Positions 28,701-38,251 are shown, numbered from the stretch's first letter. The stretch: DNA of 64,000 nucleotides from Bacteroidales bacterium UBA7009 (GCA_002449665.1 DJXH01000027.1:128493-192492), one strand, 5' to 3'. The notes: a model not told the origin generated them from the letters alone. Translations and numbers: made by a program.

Positions 28701-28743
28701 TATAAACTAAATATTATATAAACTAATGAAAATCAATCTTTTA

Positions 28744-28750
28744 CCCCCCC
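28744..28750 (+). repeat. C7 homopolymer at the start of a secreted-protein frame
   Basis: Seven C residues lie 18 nt after ATG 28726. With eight C the frame from 28726 joins the 28794-29147 frame and creates a full signal peptide; with seven it ends at TAA 28762. A natural site for slipped-strand switching or a sequencing error. Confidence 0.6.
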
Positions 28751-28793
28751 ATTTGAGGCGATAAGGATTATCTGTTTCATCGTCATATTCTCT

Positions 28794-29147
28794 ATGCCGC
28801 AGTTCGTGTCGGCTGACGATGAGCATATAGTTACTGCCGGTCAGATCACTAATTGGATGAACTCTCACGACCATTTTGACCAGACAGCCGAAGATCTTGA
28901 ATATGCCGTTTATTTTAAGCCGCTTGTGGTAGCATCAGGTTTCAACCGTGATGTTATCGCTGAAGTCGTACCCGATGGGGACGGAACCAAAAACGGCGAT
29001 GTAGTTGTTACATCATATTATGTAACAGATGCTCTTATTGCTACGGCAGGAACGGCGGCAAATAGCGCAAATATTGCAGATTCCGGCATTGGTGGCAGCG
29101 GCTCCGGCGGCAGTCAAGGCGGTTCCCGTGTCCCCGAGATGGATTAG
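28794..29147 (+). CDS. Hypothetical secreted protein with Gly/Ser-rich tail (5' end uncertain)
   Basis: 117 residues from ATG 28794. I recognise no domain. The body is acidic and ends in a low-complexity Gly/Ser tail (GIGGSGSGGSQGGS). In the same frame just upstream the codons read FEAIRIICFIVIFS, a hydrophobic core that runs into MPQFVSA-DDE, so a signal peptide with cleavage after VSA seems cut in half by using ATG 28794. No start codon exists for that extension in this frame. The ATG at 28726 would supply it only if the C7 tract were C8. A strong terminator (29192-29240) follows. Confidence 0.5.
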   Translation: MPQFVSADDEHIVTAGQITNWMNSHDHFDQTAEDLEYAVYFKPLVVASGFNRDVIAEVVPDGDGTKNGDVVVTSYYVTDALIATAGTAANSANIADSGIGGSGSGGSQGGSRVPEMD

Positions 29148-29191
29148 CACTAAGCCCTATCATCGGTTGCTTTGCTCATTTTAGTTAAAAA

Positions 29192-29240
29192 TCACTCCCG
29201 CTTAGACATTTTAGCCGAGCGGGAGTGAGTGCATATTTTT
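29192..29240 (+). terminator. Strong intrinsic terminator
   Basis: TCACTCCCGCT / AGCGGGAGTGA form an 11-bp perfect stem (29192-29202 and 29218-29228) with a 15-nt loop, then TGCATATTTTT. It closes the transcript of the 28794 gene; on the other strand it lies beyond the C10 protease gene and can end that operon. Confidence 0.85.
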
Positions 29241-29306
29241 ATAGTTTATTGCCGGTTACCTTATTCGGTTTGTAGGAATCCGTTTCTAAATTATTGACGA
29301 TAAACT

Positions 29307-30461
29307 TTATTGGGCGATAAACTTCTTGCCGTTGCGGATATAGATATGTCCGGCTGTTGTTTCGCTTACCTCGCGGCCGAGAATATCATATATCTTATTG
29401 TCATTTTTGGCGTTGATTTCAACCTGCTTGTCGTCAGTTGCTTGAGGCGGTTGGATACCGCGAATCACTTGGAAACTTCTGTAAGGCGACAGCGAGCGAC
29501 GACCGGACATCATATACCAAAGGTTGGTGTTGCCCTGTTGGTCGTAGCCGCCCCACCCCCAGTTGAAGTGTATAAAAGGATTGGTTGGGGCTGCTTGTTT
29601 TGCTTCTGGTGTCAGCCATCCGTAGCCGTCAAGTACAAAAGCGTGTCCGCCATCGTAGCCCGGTACGGTGCTTGTGCCTGAGCAGTACATAGGTCTGCCT
29701 GCATCTATCTCTGCCATTATGTCAGAGATGTTCTCTACGTTCTCAAGCATAATGCCATCCTTGTAGCCAAAGGTGCTGACAAGTGCGCCGGGAACGTATT
29801 GCGACATCGTTCCGCTGCTCGTATTGTAGTCCATTTGTACAGCTGCTCCGCAGGCAAACATCAGTTTTGCAATCTCGTTGCGCTGTGCTGCGTTAGACTC
29901 CTGTTTAGCATAATTGTGGAGGATATTGTTCCAGTTGAATCTTACTGTGTCGTAGTCCAACTGAACGTGGAAATTCCGTGTCTTGGTGTAGTAGTCTACT
30001 TTTACTTCGGGATTGCACTGTTGAGGATATTTCCAATATGCCATAATCTGCGCCATTGCGGTGGCAACACAGCCGGTAACAGTGTGAGTATTTCCTATGG
30101 CAGGGGTCCAAAGATTATACGGATGACCTTGGTTATAAGCAATATCTTTCAGCAGCGGTCCTACTGAGTCGGACATAACATAGACGGTGCTATAGTCATC
30201 GTCTGATGCGGCTCTGTTGGGTCTGCCGTTTTCTGCTATCACGAGTTCGAGTTCATTGGCTGCAAGTAAGGCTTTTACGCCGTCTGCATTGTCTTTAGTC
30301 AGTTTGCCTTCATTGCTGAAACCGATTATCTGCTCATCGGCATCAATCAGTACGTAGCCGCCGTTGGGGTTATTGTAAGCACGGACGATGTTCTCCGGCT
30401 CGGTTGCCCACGCAGTGCACGATAAGAGGGCAATACATATAAATGAGATAATTTTTTTCAT
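29307..30461 (-). CDS. C10 family (streptopain-like) cysteine protease
   Basis: A 384-residue secreted protease. A signal peptide (cut near AWA) precedes a Spi-type propeptide (about 20-95), then the C10 catalytic domain with Cys131 in TVTGCVATAMAQIMAYW and His273 in YDGGHAFVLDGYG, followed by HFNWGWGG. The C-terminus DNKIYDILGREV...GHIYIRNGKKFIAQ resembles Bacteroidales sorting tails. It is the last gene of the SusC/SusD operon; a perfect hairpin (30474-30505) just before its ATG may adjust its expression. Confidence 0.92.
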   Translation of the reverse strand: MKKIISFICIALLSCTAWATEPENIVRAYNNPNGGYVLIDADEQIIGFSNEGKLTKDNADGVKALLAANELELVIAENGRPNRAASDDDYSTVYVMSDSVGPLLKDIAYNQGHPYNLWTPAIGNTHTVTGCVATAMAQIMAYWKYPQQCNPEVKVDYYTKTRNFHVQLDYDTVRFNWNNILHNYAKQESNAAQRNEIAKLMFACGAAVQMDYNTSSGTMSQYVPGALVSTFGYKDGIMLENVENISDIMAEIDAGRPMYCSGTSTVPGYDGGHAFVLDGYGWLTPEAKQAAPTNPFIHFNWGWGGYDQQGNTNLWYMMSGRRSLSPYRSFQVIRGIQPPQATDDKQVEINAKNDNKIYDILGREVSETTAGHIYIRNGKKFIAQ

Positions 30462-30473
30462 ACTCTTATTTTA

Positions 30474-30505
30474 TAAAGGATTGGAGAATGCTCTCCAATC
30501 CTTTA
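30474..30505 (-). promoter_or_regulatory. Perfect hairpin in the leader of the C10 protease gene
   Basis: A 14-bp perfect stem (30474-30487 and 30492-30505, loop ATGC) lies between the Ig-like lipoprotein gene and the C10 gene, ending 12 nt before the ATG. No T-run follows it leftward, so it is more likely an mRNA stability or partial-termination element than a full terminator. Confidence 0.6.
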
Positions 30506-30528
30506 TTCAAGTTTTTATCAACTGTGGT

Positions 30529-31734
30529 TTATTTTACCTTTTTGCCGAGTTGTAAGTTCGCGGGAGCAAACTTAACTTGCTCTTTGGTCAGCATTTCGGC
30601 GCGGTTGCGTGCAGGTGCCTCGCTTGCTGCCGGAACTTGGAGTGTGATGACTTTAGCATCGCTTGTTTCCAATCCTTCGCTTTTTATGGTCATGCTGCCG
30701 AATGCATCTTCTTCAACAAATACGCCAAGACCGTATGTACCGAGTACGGGACGGATTTGGATAGCACCGTCAGCGTAGTACATATAGTCGTAAACGTCAT
30801 TTTTAACAATACCTATTTTTGAACGCTCAACGATTGCGTCGGGTACCCAACTTACAGGTATGTAGCCGTACTCTTCATTGTTCTCAAAGATAGTCATAGC
30901 AGCACCTTTGAAACCTTCTACACTTGCTAAATCACATTCCTCACGATATGTTTCTATGTTTCCTGCGTTGTATGCAGTGACGGCAGCGTTGATGTGTGTC
31001 CAATATGCATCCTTGTCAACGATGGTGTTGAGAAGACCCATAGCAACTGTATCTGCGTTAGAAACGAAGTATCTGGTGAACATTCCGTTATATACCGGTC
31101 CGTCTTCTTCTGTCAAAACCTCAGGGCAGGTGGTGTGGTCTATTTGATAAACGAATCCGGGAATGTAAATGATAGATAATCTGTTCGGACCGGTCAATTC
31201 ACCTGTTCCGTTAGCGTAGTAAGCACCTTCGGAGAACAAGCGCAGAACGGTCTCGGCAAGATAACCTTTAACCATTATAGAATCTTCCATTTCTTCCGTT
31301 TTAATCTTGAACAGTTCGTACATTGTGTTGTCCTTTACTTCAGGTATTGCAACAGACAATGTCGGGAAAGAATTGAAGGTCTCGACGAGAGAAACTACTT
31401 TTACATTGCAAGTAGCGGTGGCTCCGCCTTTTTCTGTGCAGGTGATGGTAGCCTCACCGTAGTTGATAGCGTTTACAATACCGGCTTTAGTAACGGTAGC
31501 AACGCTTTCGTTTGATGATGTCCAAGTGTAGGTGCCTGTACCCGAAGATGCGGTCGCATATATACGATCTTGGTCGCCCGGGGTAAGAGTTAAAGAAGTA
31601 GGGTTGAGAGTAACGGTAATGGTAGCGTCCGTACCTTTCTGTTCTTCGTTTCCTCCTTTTTTGTTGTCTTTACAACTTGTAACTGATGTTGCAGCTACAA
31701 GGAGAGCCAAGGCTCCGAATAAAAATTTCTTCAT
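30529..31734 (-). CDS. Lipoprotein with N-terminal Ig-like (Big_2) domain
   Basis: A 401-residue lipoprotein with lipobox SVTSC (Cys21). Residues 38-112 are a bacterial Ig-like group 2 domain (LNPTSLTLTPGDQ..., WTSSNESVATVTKAGIVNAINYGEATIT). The remaining 290 residues are unassigned. It sits directly after susD-like in the operon, the place usually taken by a surface-exposed binding lipoprotein (SusE/F role). A sugar or peptide ligand cannot be told from sequence, but the protease encoded next suggests peptide. Confidence 0.85.
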   Translation of the reverse strand: MKKFLFGALALLVAATSVTSCKDNKKGGNEEQKGTDATITVTLNPTSLTLTPGDQDRIYATASSGTGTYTWTSSNESVATVTKAGIVNAINYGEATITCTEKGGATATCNVKVVSLVETFNSFPTLSVAIPEVKDNTMYELFKIKTEEMEDSIMVKGYLAETVLRLFSEGAYYANGTGELTGPNRLSIIYIPGFVYQIDHTTCPEVLTEEDGPVYNGMFTRYFVSNADTVAMGLLNTIVDKDAYWTHINAAVTAYNAGNIETYREECDLASVEGFKGAAMTIFENNEEYGYIPVSWVPDAIVERSKIGIVKNDVYDYMYYADGAIQIRPVLGTYGLGVFVEEDAFGSMTIKSEGLETSDAKVITLQVPAASEAPARNRAEMLTKEQVKFAPANLQLGKKVK

Positions 31735-31794
31735 AATAGTTAGTATTAAGTTGTTGAGTTTTGTTTATTTCTTTTTTTTACCATTACGGATTTA

Positions 31795-33498
31795 TCAAGG
31801 CAAAGTCTTTGTTTTTACATTGGGGTTATATGTGCTTTCTGATGTAGGCATCTGGAAATTGTAGTTTGATTTTGAAGGATCTACTGCCACACCTCCTGCA
31901 TAGTCGTGGTTGGAGCCGCGCGTTCTCTTGTGCTCCCAACGGCGCAGTGTCTCAAGCCCATAACCCTCGCCCCACATCTCAAGTCGCCAGTTGTAGAGGA
32001 TATATTGTCCGATAGCATCGTGGCTTGTGAGTGTTGCCAATTCGTCTGCATAGTCTTCAGCACCGGTGATGTTGCCATACTCGGGGATAATACCATCTAT
32101 CACACGGTTGTCAGTTATCTCTCTGATGTATGCAAGTGCTGCCGCATCTTGATCTTCGCCTGCATCTTTCAGTCTCCATGATGCCTCTGCTGCGATAAGA
32201 TACATAGCCTCTATACGCATAAACACATTGTCGCTGAGCCAGTCGCGGTCTATGTCATCTTCGCTCGTGGAAGAGGGGTTGAGGGCGGAGTAGTACTTGC
32301 CATCGGGGCAGTATTTATAAGTCGAATTCACTTTCTCAATTCGGTTTAGTTTGCCGTTTTGGTCTCTGAACCACTGGCGGCGTAAATCCCAGTAACCTAT
32401 TTCTTTATACAAGTTGGCATCTATTACTTTCGTGTCGCCTGCCCATGCATAGCTATATGAGTGGATGTCCACTTGTCCGAACCAGCTCTTCAGTCCGCCG
32501 CTTGTTTCTACGGTTACCTTTTGACCCCACATCCAGTTGTTGTTATCCACGTTGTTAAATCCGGTGGTGAGTACCTCTGCGGGCGTAAGCACGTGATATT
32601 TGCCGCAACTGATTACGCTATTGGCAAAAGCAATTGCCTTATCAAGATGTGCCTTGTATTTTTCTCTGTCGCTTACGCGATATACACTTTCGTTAAGGTA
32701 TGCTTGGGCTGCTATTCCACTGATTACTTCACGGTCAAGTACGAGTTTGCTGGGACGGGTAAAGTCTTTGCCGAACTCATCATAAAGCTTGATGGCAAGT
32801 TCAAGGTCTGTAAATGCTTGTTGATATACTTCGGCAGATGTGGACAGTCCTTGCGGGGAGTCCATATTCAACTCTGTATATACAGGGCAGCATTTGTATG
32901 TATCAATTGTGTAGCCCTTGAACGTTTCTGCGGACTGTGTGGGAGTATAGAATTTTGCAAGTTGAGCATAAATGTATCCTCTCAGTCCGTATGCCTGTGC
33001 AAGCTGGACGGCATTGTCATAGTCTGCCTCTGTGTAACTGCTTTCATATCCCTTTGACGGCCAATGGCGTTGTGAGTCAACTGCATAGATATTGAGCGTA
33101 TCCATCAGTGTCTGCGAGTTCTTGAAAGCTTGCAGAGTTGCATTGATGTTGTGAATCTGGCTGTAGTAGTGGTTCCAAATAGTACCGGTACGACCATTGG
33201 TAAGCATCTGCTCATCAGTGTAGAGCCAGCCGTAGGTCTTACCCGTAAGGGCTATATCGCAGCATAGTATATCGCCCCAAAGGTCAATACTGCGTTTGCC
33301 GAACTCATCGTGAGCACTACCGCCCATAGAATATATTTTCGTATAGAAACCTCGTACAGAGCCTTCAAGTTGATCCGACAATTTCTCAAATTGGTCTTGG
33401 CGGATAGTGCCTCCCTCAGGATAACGCTCAAGGAACGAGTCTTGGCAGGCAGAGAGCAGTGTGGCTGCTGCAAGTGCTATAATTATATTTTTTTTCAT
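31795..33498 (-). CDS. RagB/SusD family outer-membrane nutrient-binding lipoprotein
   Basis: A 567-residue lipoprotein with lipobox TLLSAC (Cys18) followed by QDSFLERYPEGG, the usual SusD start. TPR-like helices in the middle (GLRGYIYAQLAKFYTP, AYQQAFTDLELAIKLYDEF) and a late EMWGEGYGLETLRRWEH segment are typical of the family. It caps the TonB-dependent channel encoded 50 nt upstream. The operon lacks glycoside hydrolases and ends in a protease, so peptides are the likelier ligand, as in the RagAB system. Confidence 0.94.
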   Translation of the reverse strand: MKKNIIIALAAATLLSACQDSFLERYPEGGTIRQDQFEKLSDQLEGSVRGFYTKIYSMGGSAHDEFGKRSIDLWGDILCCDIALTGKTYGWLYTDEQMLTNGRTGTIWNHYYSQIHNINATLQAFKNSQTLMDTLNIYAVDSQRHWPSKGYESSYTEADYDNAVQLAQAYGLRGYIYAQLAKFYTPTQSAETFKGYTIDTYKCCPVYTELNMDSPQGLSTSAEVYQQAFTDLELAIKLYDEFGKDFTRPSKLVLDREVISGIAAQAYLNESVYRVSDREKYKAHLDKAIAFANSVISCGKYHVLTPAEVLTTGFNNVDNNNWMWGQKVTVETSGGLKSWFGQVDIHSYSYAWAGDTKVIDANLYKEIGYWDLRRQWFRDQNGKLNRIEKVNSTYKYCPDGKYYSALNPSSTSEDDIDRDWLSDNVFMRIEAMYLIAAEASWRLKDAGEDQDAAALAYIREITDNRVIDGIIPEYGNITGAEDYADELATLTSHDAIGQYILYNWRLEMWGEGYGLETLRRWEHKRTRGSNHDYAGGVAVDPSKSNYNFQMPTSESTYNPNVKTKTLP

Positions 33499-33548
33499 AT
33501 CAGTTGTTGTTCTTAATTGTTAAACTTTATCTATTCACTTGTTTCTTA

Positions 33549-36500
33549 TTAGAACTGAACTTTAATACCGCCGATAATGGTTGACAGCGGAGTGTACTGA
33601 TAAGAACTTGATGAACCGTCGCCCGATACAGTCGGGTTGTAACCACGACGTGCGGATGCAATAGCGAGGTTGTCTGCCTGCAGATAAAGTTCAAGACGGC
33701 TGAGTTTGATTTTCTCTATCAGTTTTTTCTGGAACTTATAGCCGAGACGTATATTGTTGAGACTCAGGTATGAGTTGCTGGTAAGGAAACGAGTGGAAGC
33801 CTCTGCCTGGTAGGGTGATGTAGCGTTATCAAGTGCAGGTACGTCGGTGTTTCTATTGTCAACAGTCCAAGCACGGCGCATGTCCGTATGCCAGTTGCTG
33901 TTACCCACTTTCTCATTGCCCATAAGGCTTGCGTAGGTATTATCAAAGCCGTAACCGCCGATACGATAACTGCAAGAGATGTTCATCGTAAAGCCGTATG
34001 CCTCAAAGTCAAGTCCGAAACCGCCGTCAAGTGCAGGTTCAGCCGATTTGCCTACGAAGTCCGCACCGCAATATGCTGCATCGTCCGTATGTACGGTGTC
34101 AATTTTAGCATTGGGGTGTTGCAGGCGATAGAGGTGAACATCTGATATATAGTTGGCAACAACTCCGTAGTTGGGATCATCTTCGTTTACGAGGTCTGCA
34201 TTTTTGTCGCTGCCGAAGTAACCTTTGTCTGCATCGTAGTAACCTACGTACATTGCCTTACCATTGTTAGGATTAACACCTACATATTCGCGTATCTTCC
34301 AGTCGTACATACTATGACCTACTACCAATCCGCCGTTGGTGGTCATCTCGCTGTCGTCGTCTATGTTTTTCGGCAGAGAGATGATGTTGTTGTGGTAGTG
34401 ACCGCCGTTGAGGCGAATGTCAAGTTTAATGTTACGCATATCAAGTGCGTGTACGTTGGCTTGGAATTCAACACCCTGGTTGGACATCTTACCGCCGTTG
34501 ATATATACGTATGAGTAGCCGAGAGAAGGTGCTTGGAAACGCGGCATAAGCATGTTGTCCGTTAGTTTGTAGAAATAGTCAAGTTCGAGGTCGGCATATT
34601 TGCTCAGCGAGAACTCAAGACCGAGGTCGTATGTCTGTGTGCGCTCCCAAGTGAGGTCAGGTGCACCCTTGTAGTTCCATACATAGCCTACTTCGTTGTC
34701 CACGAACTCAATGCTGTAGTGGTCTTGGAAGAGGTCGGCACCTATACCTTGGTTACCAAGCACGCCCCAAGAGAAACGCAGTTTACCGTTTTTAAGTATG
34801 CTTGATGCAGGCTGCATAAAGTCTTCTTCCGTAAACATCCAACCTACTCCGACAGAACCGAAATGACCCCAGCGATGACCCTTGGCGAATTTACTCGAGC
34901 CGTCAGCACGATAGTTGGCCGTGAGCATATAACGCTCGTGGTAGATGTAGTTGCCTTGTGCAAGAACAGACTGCAGAGCCGTTTCGTTAGTGGACGAACC
35001 CATACCCGTCATCTGAATGGCATTGCCCCATTCGAGGCTGTTCGGATCTGCTATACGTGCCATCGAACCAGACATTCCCGAACTGCGGGTGTAGCTGAGC
35101 TCGTGACCGGCAAGTACGTCAATAGTGTGGTCGCCGATGGCTTTGTTGTACTTGAGCAGTTGCTTGGTTTCAAAGAAAGTGTAGTTGGTCTGACCTTTGT
35201 CTATACGTCCGAGTCCGGCAGCGTCGCCGTAGTACTTGTTGGTAAGGTCAGCACTATTTATGCCGAGGTATTGTGTACCGGCTGTTACCTCAAGTTTGAG
35301 GTCTTTATAAAGTTTGAACTCAAGCATACCGTTTACTGATACTTGGTGCTGCTTGGTCTGTGCGCGGTCGTAGCGAAGCGAACCGGCGGGGTTGATACCG
35401 CTACCGAAACCACGACCTGAACCCTCAAACATACCATAGTCGTATGCGTAATAACCTGTCTTCGGGTCGGTCATAATAGTGCCGTCCTCGTTGTACAGAT
35501 ATACAGGGTAAATGGGAGGAATACCGTTTACGTATGCAAAACCGTTGTTCATGTTTCCGCCTTGACCCGGGTTGTTGAGGTTGCTGTATGTGTAGGCTAT
35601 GTTGATAGATCCTTTAAGCCATTTCTTTGCTTGGAACTCGATGTTACTACGCGTGGTGAAACGGTCGTAGTCGGAGCCTATGTAGTAACCTTCGTCTTTA
35701 AGGTAACTGAATGAGGTGAAATACGAAAGCTTGCCGTTACCGCCGGAGATACGAACGGTAGTGTTGGCCTTTTGACCTGTGCGGAAGATAGCATCTTTCC
35801 AAGAGGTCATATTGCGATATTGCGGTTTGAGTTCAATATCAGAGTTAAACTCGCCTGTAAAAGGATTGACAAGCGTATTGCCTGCTCCGTCCCAAAGGTT
35901 GTATATGGAGGGCAGACCTTTGCCGCCGAACAGCGAACTGGATGCGGATGTACGAGCAGTAGCTGCATCATTGCCGTTGGTGAGATAGAAACTGTTGAAC
36001 AGGCTCGTCCATGACATTGCCACAAACTCTTCCGGGCTTGTGATAACGTCATACATTGGCAGCAAGTGCATATTAGCACCATAAGTAACATCGATGTCTA
36101 TCTTTGCATCGTCGTCCTGCTTACCTTTCTTTGTAGTAATGATGATGACGCCGTTGGCACCGCGGCTACCATAAAGTGAAGTTGCAGTAGCATCTTTGAG
36201 GATGGTGGTGGAGGCGATGTCGCCCGGGTCAATAGCCGAGATGTCGCCGTTGTAGGTAACACCATCTACTATATATAGAGGAGCTGTAGAGGCATTCACA
36301 GAACCCAAACCGCGAATACGAATGGATGCGTTAGTACCGGGCTGACCTGATGTATTGATAACCTGCACACCGGCTACCTCACCTGCAAGAGCTTTACTTA
36401 TCTCTGAAGGAGTTTTCTTTTCTATTGTCTCAGAGTTCACGGCTTGTGCTGAACCGGCAAACGAGCCTTTGGTAACATTGCCGTAACCGGTAACAACGAC

Positions 36501-36803
36501 CTCTTCAATCAGTTTGGAATCTTCTCTGAGTACGATTCTCAAACTTTTGCCTGTAATGGCAACTTCTTGGGTCTGATAGCCCATATAACTAACTACCAAA
36601 GTGGTAGCATTCTTGTCAACGGTGAGGGCGAACTGACCGTCGATGTCTGTAATAGTACCTTGTGTGGTACCCTTAACGAGTACGCTGGCACCAATCACTT
36701 CAAGCCCTTTTTCGTCCACAACAACGCCGTCAACCTGCTTGGTTTGAGCCATAGCGCCGAGCGTCAGCAAAAAGAACGTCAATAATGTGACTACTTTTTT
36801 CAT
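33549..36803 (-). CDS. SusC/RagA family TonB-dependent outer-membrane transporter
   Basis: A 1084-residue protein: signal peptide (1-19), carboxypeptidase-regulatory-like domain (20-105), TonB box region EEVVVTGYG (99-107), plug domain with ISKALAGEVAGVQVINTSGQPGTN-type and RGANGVIIITTKKG segments (to about 227), and a 22-strand barrel ending in the terminal Phe (IGGIKVQF). It imports a nutrient together with its SusD-like lid. A perfect promoter lies at 36881-36851. The operon is susC-susD-Ig lipoprotein-C10 protease. Confidence 0.96.
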   Translation of the reverse strand: MKKVVTLLTFFLLTLGAMAQTKQVDGVVVDEKGLEVIGASVLVKGTTQGTITDIDGQFALTVDKNATTLVVSYMGYQTQEVAITGKSLRIVLREDSKLIEEVVVTGYGNVTKGSFAGSAQAVNSETIEKKTPSEISKALAGEVAGVQVINTSGQPGTNASIRIRGLGSVNASTAPLYIVDGVTYNGDISAIDPGDIASTTILKDATATSLYGSRGANGVIIITTKKGKQDDDAKIDIDVTYGANMHLLPMYDVITSPEEFVAMSWTSLFNSFYLTNGNDAATARTSASSSLFGGKGLPSIYNLWDGAGNTLVNPFTGEFNSDIELKPQYRNMTSWKDAIFRTGQKANTTVRISGGNGKLSYFTSFSYLKDEGYYIGSDYDRFTTRSNIEFQAKKWLKGSINIAYTYSNLNNPGQGGNMNNGFAYVNGIPPIYPVYLYNEDGTIMTDPKTGYYAYDYGMFEGSGRGFGSGINPAGSLRYDRAQTKQHQVSVNGMLEFKLYKDLKLEVTAGTQYLGINSADLTNKYYGDAAGLGRIDKGQTNYTFFETKQLLKYNKAIGDHTIDVLAGHELSYTRSSGMSGSMARIADPNSLEWGNAIQMTGMGSSTNETALQSVLAQGNYIYHERYMLTANYRADGSSKFAKGHRWGHFGSVGVGWMFTEEDFMQPASSILKNGKLRFSWGVLGNQGIGADLFQDHYSIEFVDNEVGYVWNYKGAPDLTWERTQTYDLGLEFSLSKYADLELDYFYKLTDNMLMPRFQAPSLGYSYVYINGGKMSNQGVEFQANVHALDMRNIKLDIRLNGGHYHNNIISLPKNIDDDSEMTTNGGLVVGHSMYDWKIREYVGVNPNNGKAMYVGYYDADKGYFGSDKNADLVNEDDPNYGVVANYISDVHLYRLQHPNAKIDTVHTDDAAYCGADFVGKSAEPALDGGFGLDFEAYGFTMNISCSYRIGGYGFDNTYASLMGNEKVGNSNWHTDMRRAWTVDNRNTDVPALDNATSPYQAEASTRFLTSNSYLSLNNIRLGYKFQKKLIEKIKLSRLELYLQADNLAIASARRGYNPTVSGDGSSSSYQYTPLSTIIGGIKVQF

Positions 36804-36850
36804 ATTTATACGTTAGTTAATATTAAGCGGTTTTTTGCAAAATTCGGTCG

Positions 36851-36881
36851 CAAAGGTAGCGATATTTTTTTGCTTTGCAAA
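36851..36881 (-). promoter_or_regulatory. Promoter of the SusC/SusD operon
   Basis: Leftward TTTG (36881-36878), 19 nt, TACCTTTG (36858-36851), about 48 nt before the susC-like start. No regulator gene or sigma/anti-sigma pair adjoins the operon. Confidence 0.8.
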
Positions 36882-36947
36882 ACTATAGATAGAAAAATAT
36901 CATTTTTTGTCTGCAATGACTGCAAAAATGTGCAAATGTCCGCACAT

Positions 36948-38201
36948 TTACTCGTAAATTAGGGTCGAAAGTCGGTTTTCTGAGTATATTTCGCGCGCCG
37001 CCTCTTGCAGCATCTGCGGTGTCGTTTTTGCTATCCTGTCGTAGCTCTCCTCCCACGTTGGTGCGTAGCCGTAGTAGAGCATCTGTTTTGCCATTGCTAA
37101 TACGTTATTCTCTTGGTTTTCAGCGGCTATTGCCATCTGTCCGCGCAGTTGTACAAGTGCACGGTGGAGCTGGAGCGAACTGAGGGGGATTTCTCGCAAT
37201 GTCTGCAACTGCTTATAACACAATTCAATACACTCGTCTTTGTGCTGCTCCTCCGCAGCAAAGTACAGGCTCCAGTATCCTGTGTCGCTGAGCGGCGTGT
37301 ATTGCGACTCTATGGTATATACTAATCCTTTCTTCTCCCTTAGCGCGAGGTTAAGGCGACTTGACATTCCGCCGCCACCTAATATATTATTAAGGAGATA
37401 GAGTGTCAGTTGCCTGTCGTCTCCTAACGGGTATGCTCTGCCGCCGAGCATTACGTGTACCTGGTGCGTATGCTTGCGGTATGTGGCGTTAAGTGGCTGT
37501 GTATCTGCGGGCGGGATGCGATGGGTGGCAGCGGCAGAGTAGTGGTAAAGGGTAAAAATATGTTCGGCAATTGCTTTTACCTTGTCGAAATTCATATTTG
37601 CCTGTACGAACACCACCATATTATTAGGATTATAGTGTTCTTGCATCCATTTAAGCGGTTTGCTGCCTGATGCGGCTATTCGTTTGAGAGTTGCTCTCTT
37701 GCCGAGAATAGGCATAGCGAGAGGGTGGTCGCGAAAGACGAGTGCTTCAAAGTCATCGTATATAAGTTCGCTCGGACTGTCGTTGTAACTCTCTATCTCA
37801 TCGTATATTACGTTCAGTTCTTTTTTTGTTTCGCTTTCCGGGAAGGTGGGGCGCAGTACGAGGTCGGCTATGGTCTGCATTACGCGTTGCAGATACTGAA
37901 CCGGTGTTGCTGCATAGAAGACGGTCTCTTCTTTGGTGGTGTAGGCGTTTATCTCTCCGCCTATGCCTTCCACCTTGTCTATTATCTGCTTTGCGCCGAG
38001 GTGTTGCTCGCCGTTAGCCGTCAGGTGAGTGCAACCCTTGAAGACACAGTGTTCTATATAGTGAGCCATCCCGCTTTCGGCGTTTTTTTCGTCTCGTGTT
38101 CCCGCTCCTGCCATTATGCCGGTGTATGCCACTTCAGAGCAGGTTTGGCGATGTATAAGTTTAATGCCGTTTGGCAGAATATGATAAAAAGTATTGTCCA
38201 T
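36948..38201 (-). CDS. M16 family (insulinase-like) zinc peptidase
   Basis: A 417-residue M16B-type protein. The inverted zinc motif HYIEH at 47-51 (HxxEH) and the downstream Glu in TTKEETVFYA are intact, so it is the catalytic-type half. The second part GGRAYPLGDDRQLTLYLLNNILGGGMSSRL-like region is the conserved R/Y-type domain. There is no signal peptide, so it is cytoplasmic or periplasmic by an unusual route; it probably degrades oligopeptides. It is divergent from tRNA-Leu, whose -33 box lies 2 nt beyond its start codon. Confidence 0.92.
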   Translation of the reverse strand: MDNTFYHILPNGIKLIHRQTCSEVAYTGIMAGAGTRDEKNAESGMAHYIEHCVFKGCTHLTANGEQHLGAKQIIDKVEGIGGEINAYTTKEETVFYAATPVQYLQRVMQTIADLVLRPTFPESETKKELNVIYDEIESYNDSPSELIYDDFEALVFRDHPLAMPILGKRATLKRIAASGSKPLKWMQEHYNPNNMVVFVQANMNFDKVKAIAEHIFTLYHYSAAATHRIPPADTQPLNATYRKHTHQVHVMLGGRAYPLGDDRQLTLYLLNNILGGGGMSSRLNLALREKKGLVYTIESQYTPLSDTGYWSLYFAAEEQHKDECIELCYKQLQTLREIPLSSLQLHRALVQLRGQMAIAAENQENNVLAMAKQMLYYGYAPTWEESYDRIAKTTPQMLQEAAREIYSENRLSTLIYE

Positions 38202-38203
38202 TA

Positions 38204-38235
38204 TTTGGTCAGGTAAATTTTTGTTCGTACCTTTG
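38204..38235 (+). promoter_or_regulatory. Promoter of tRNA-Leu
   Basis: TTTG (38204-38207), 20 nt, TACCTTTG (38228-38235), 16 nt before the mature tRNA. A perfect Bacteroidetes promoter. Confidence 0.85.
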
Positions 38236-38251
38236 CAGCCGATTTATAGCG

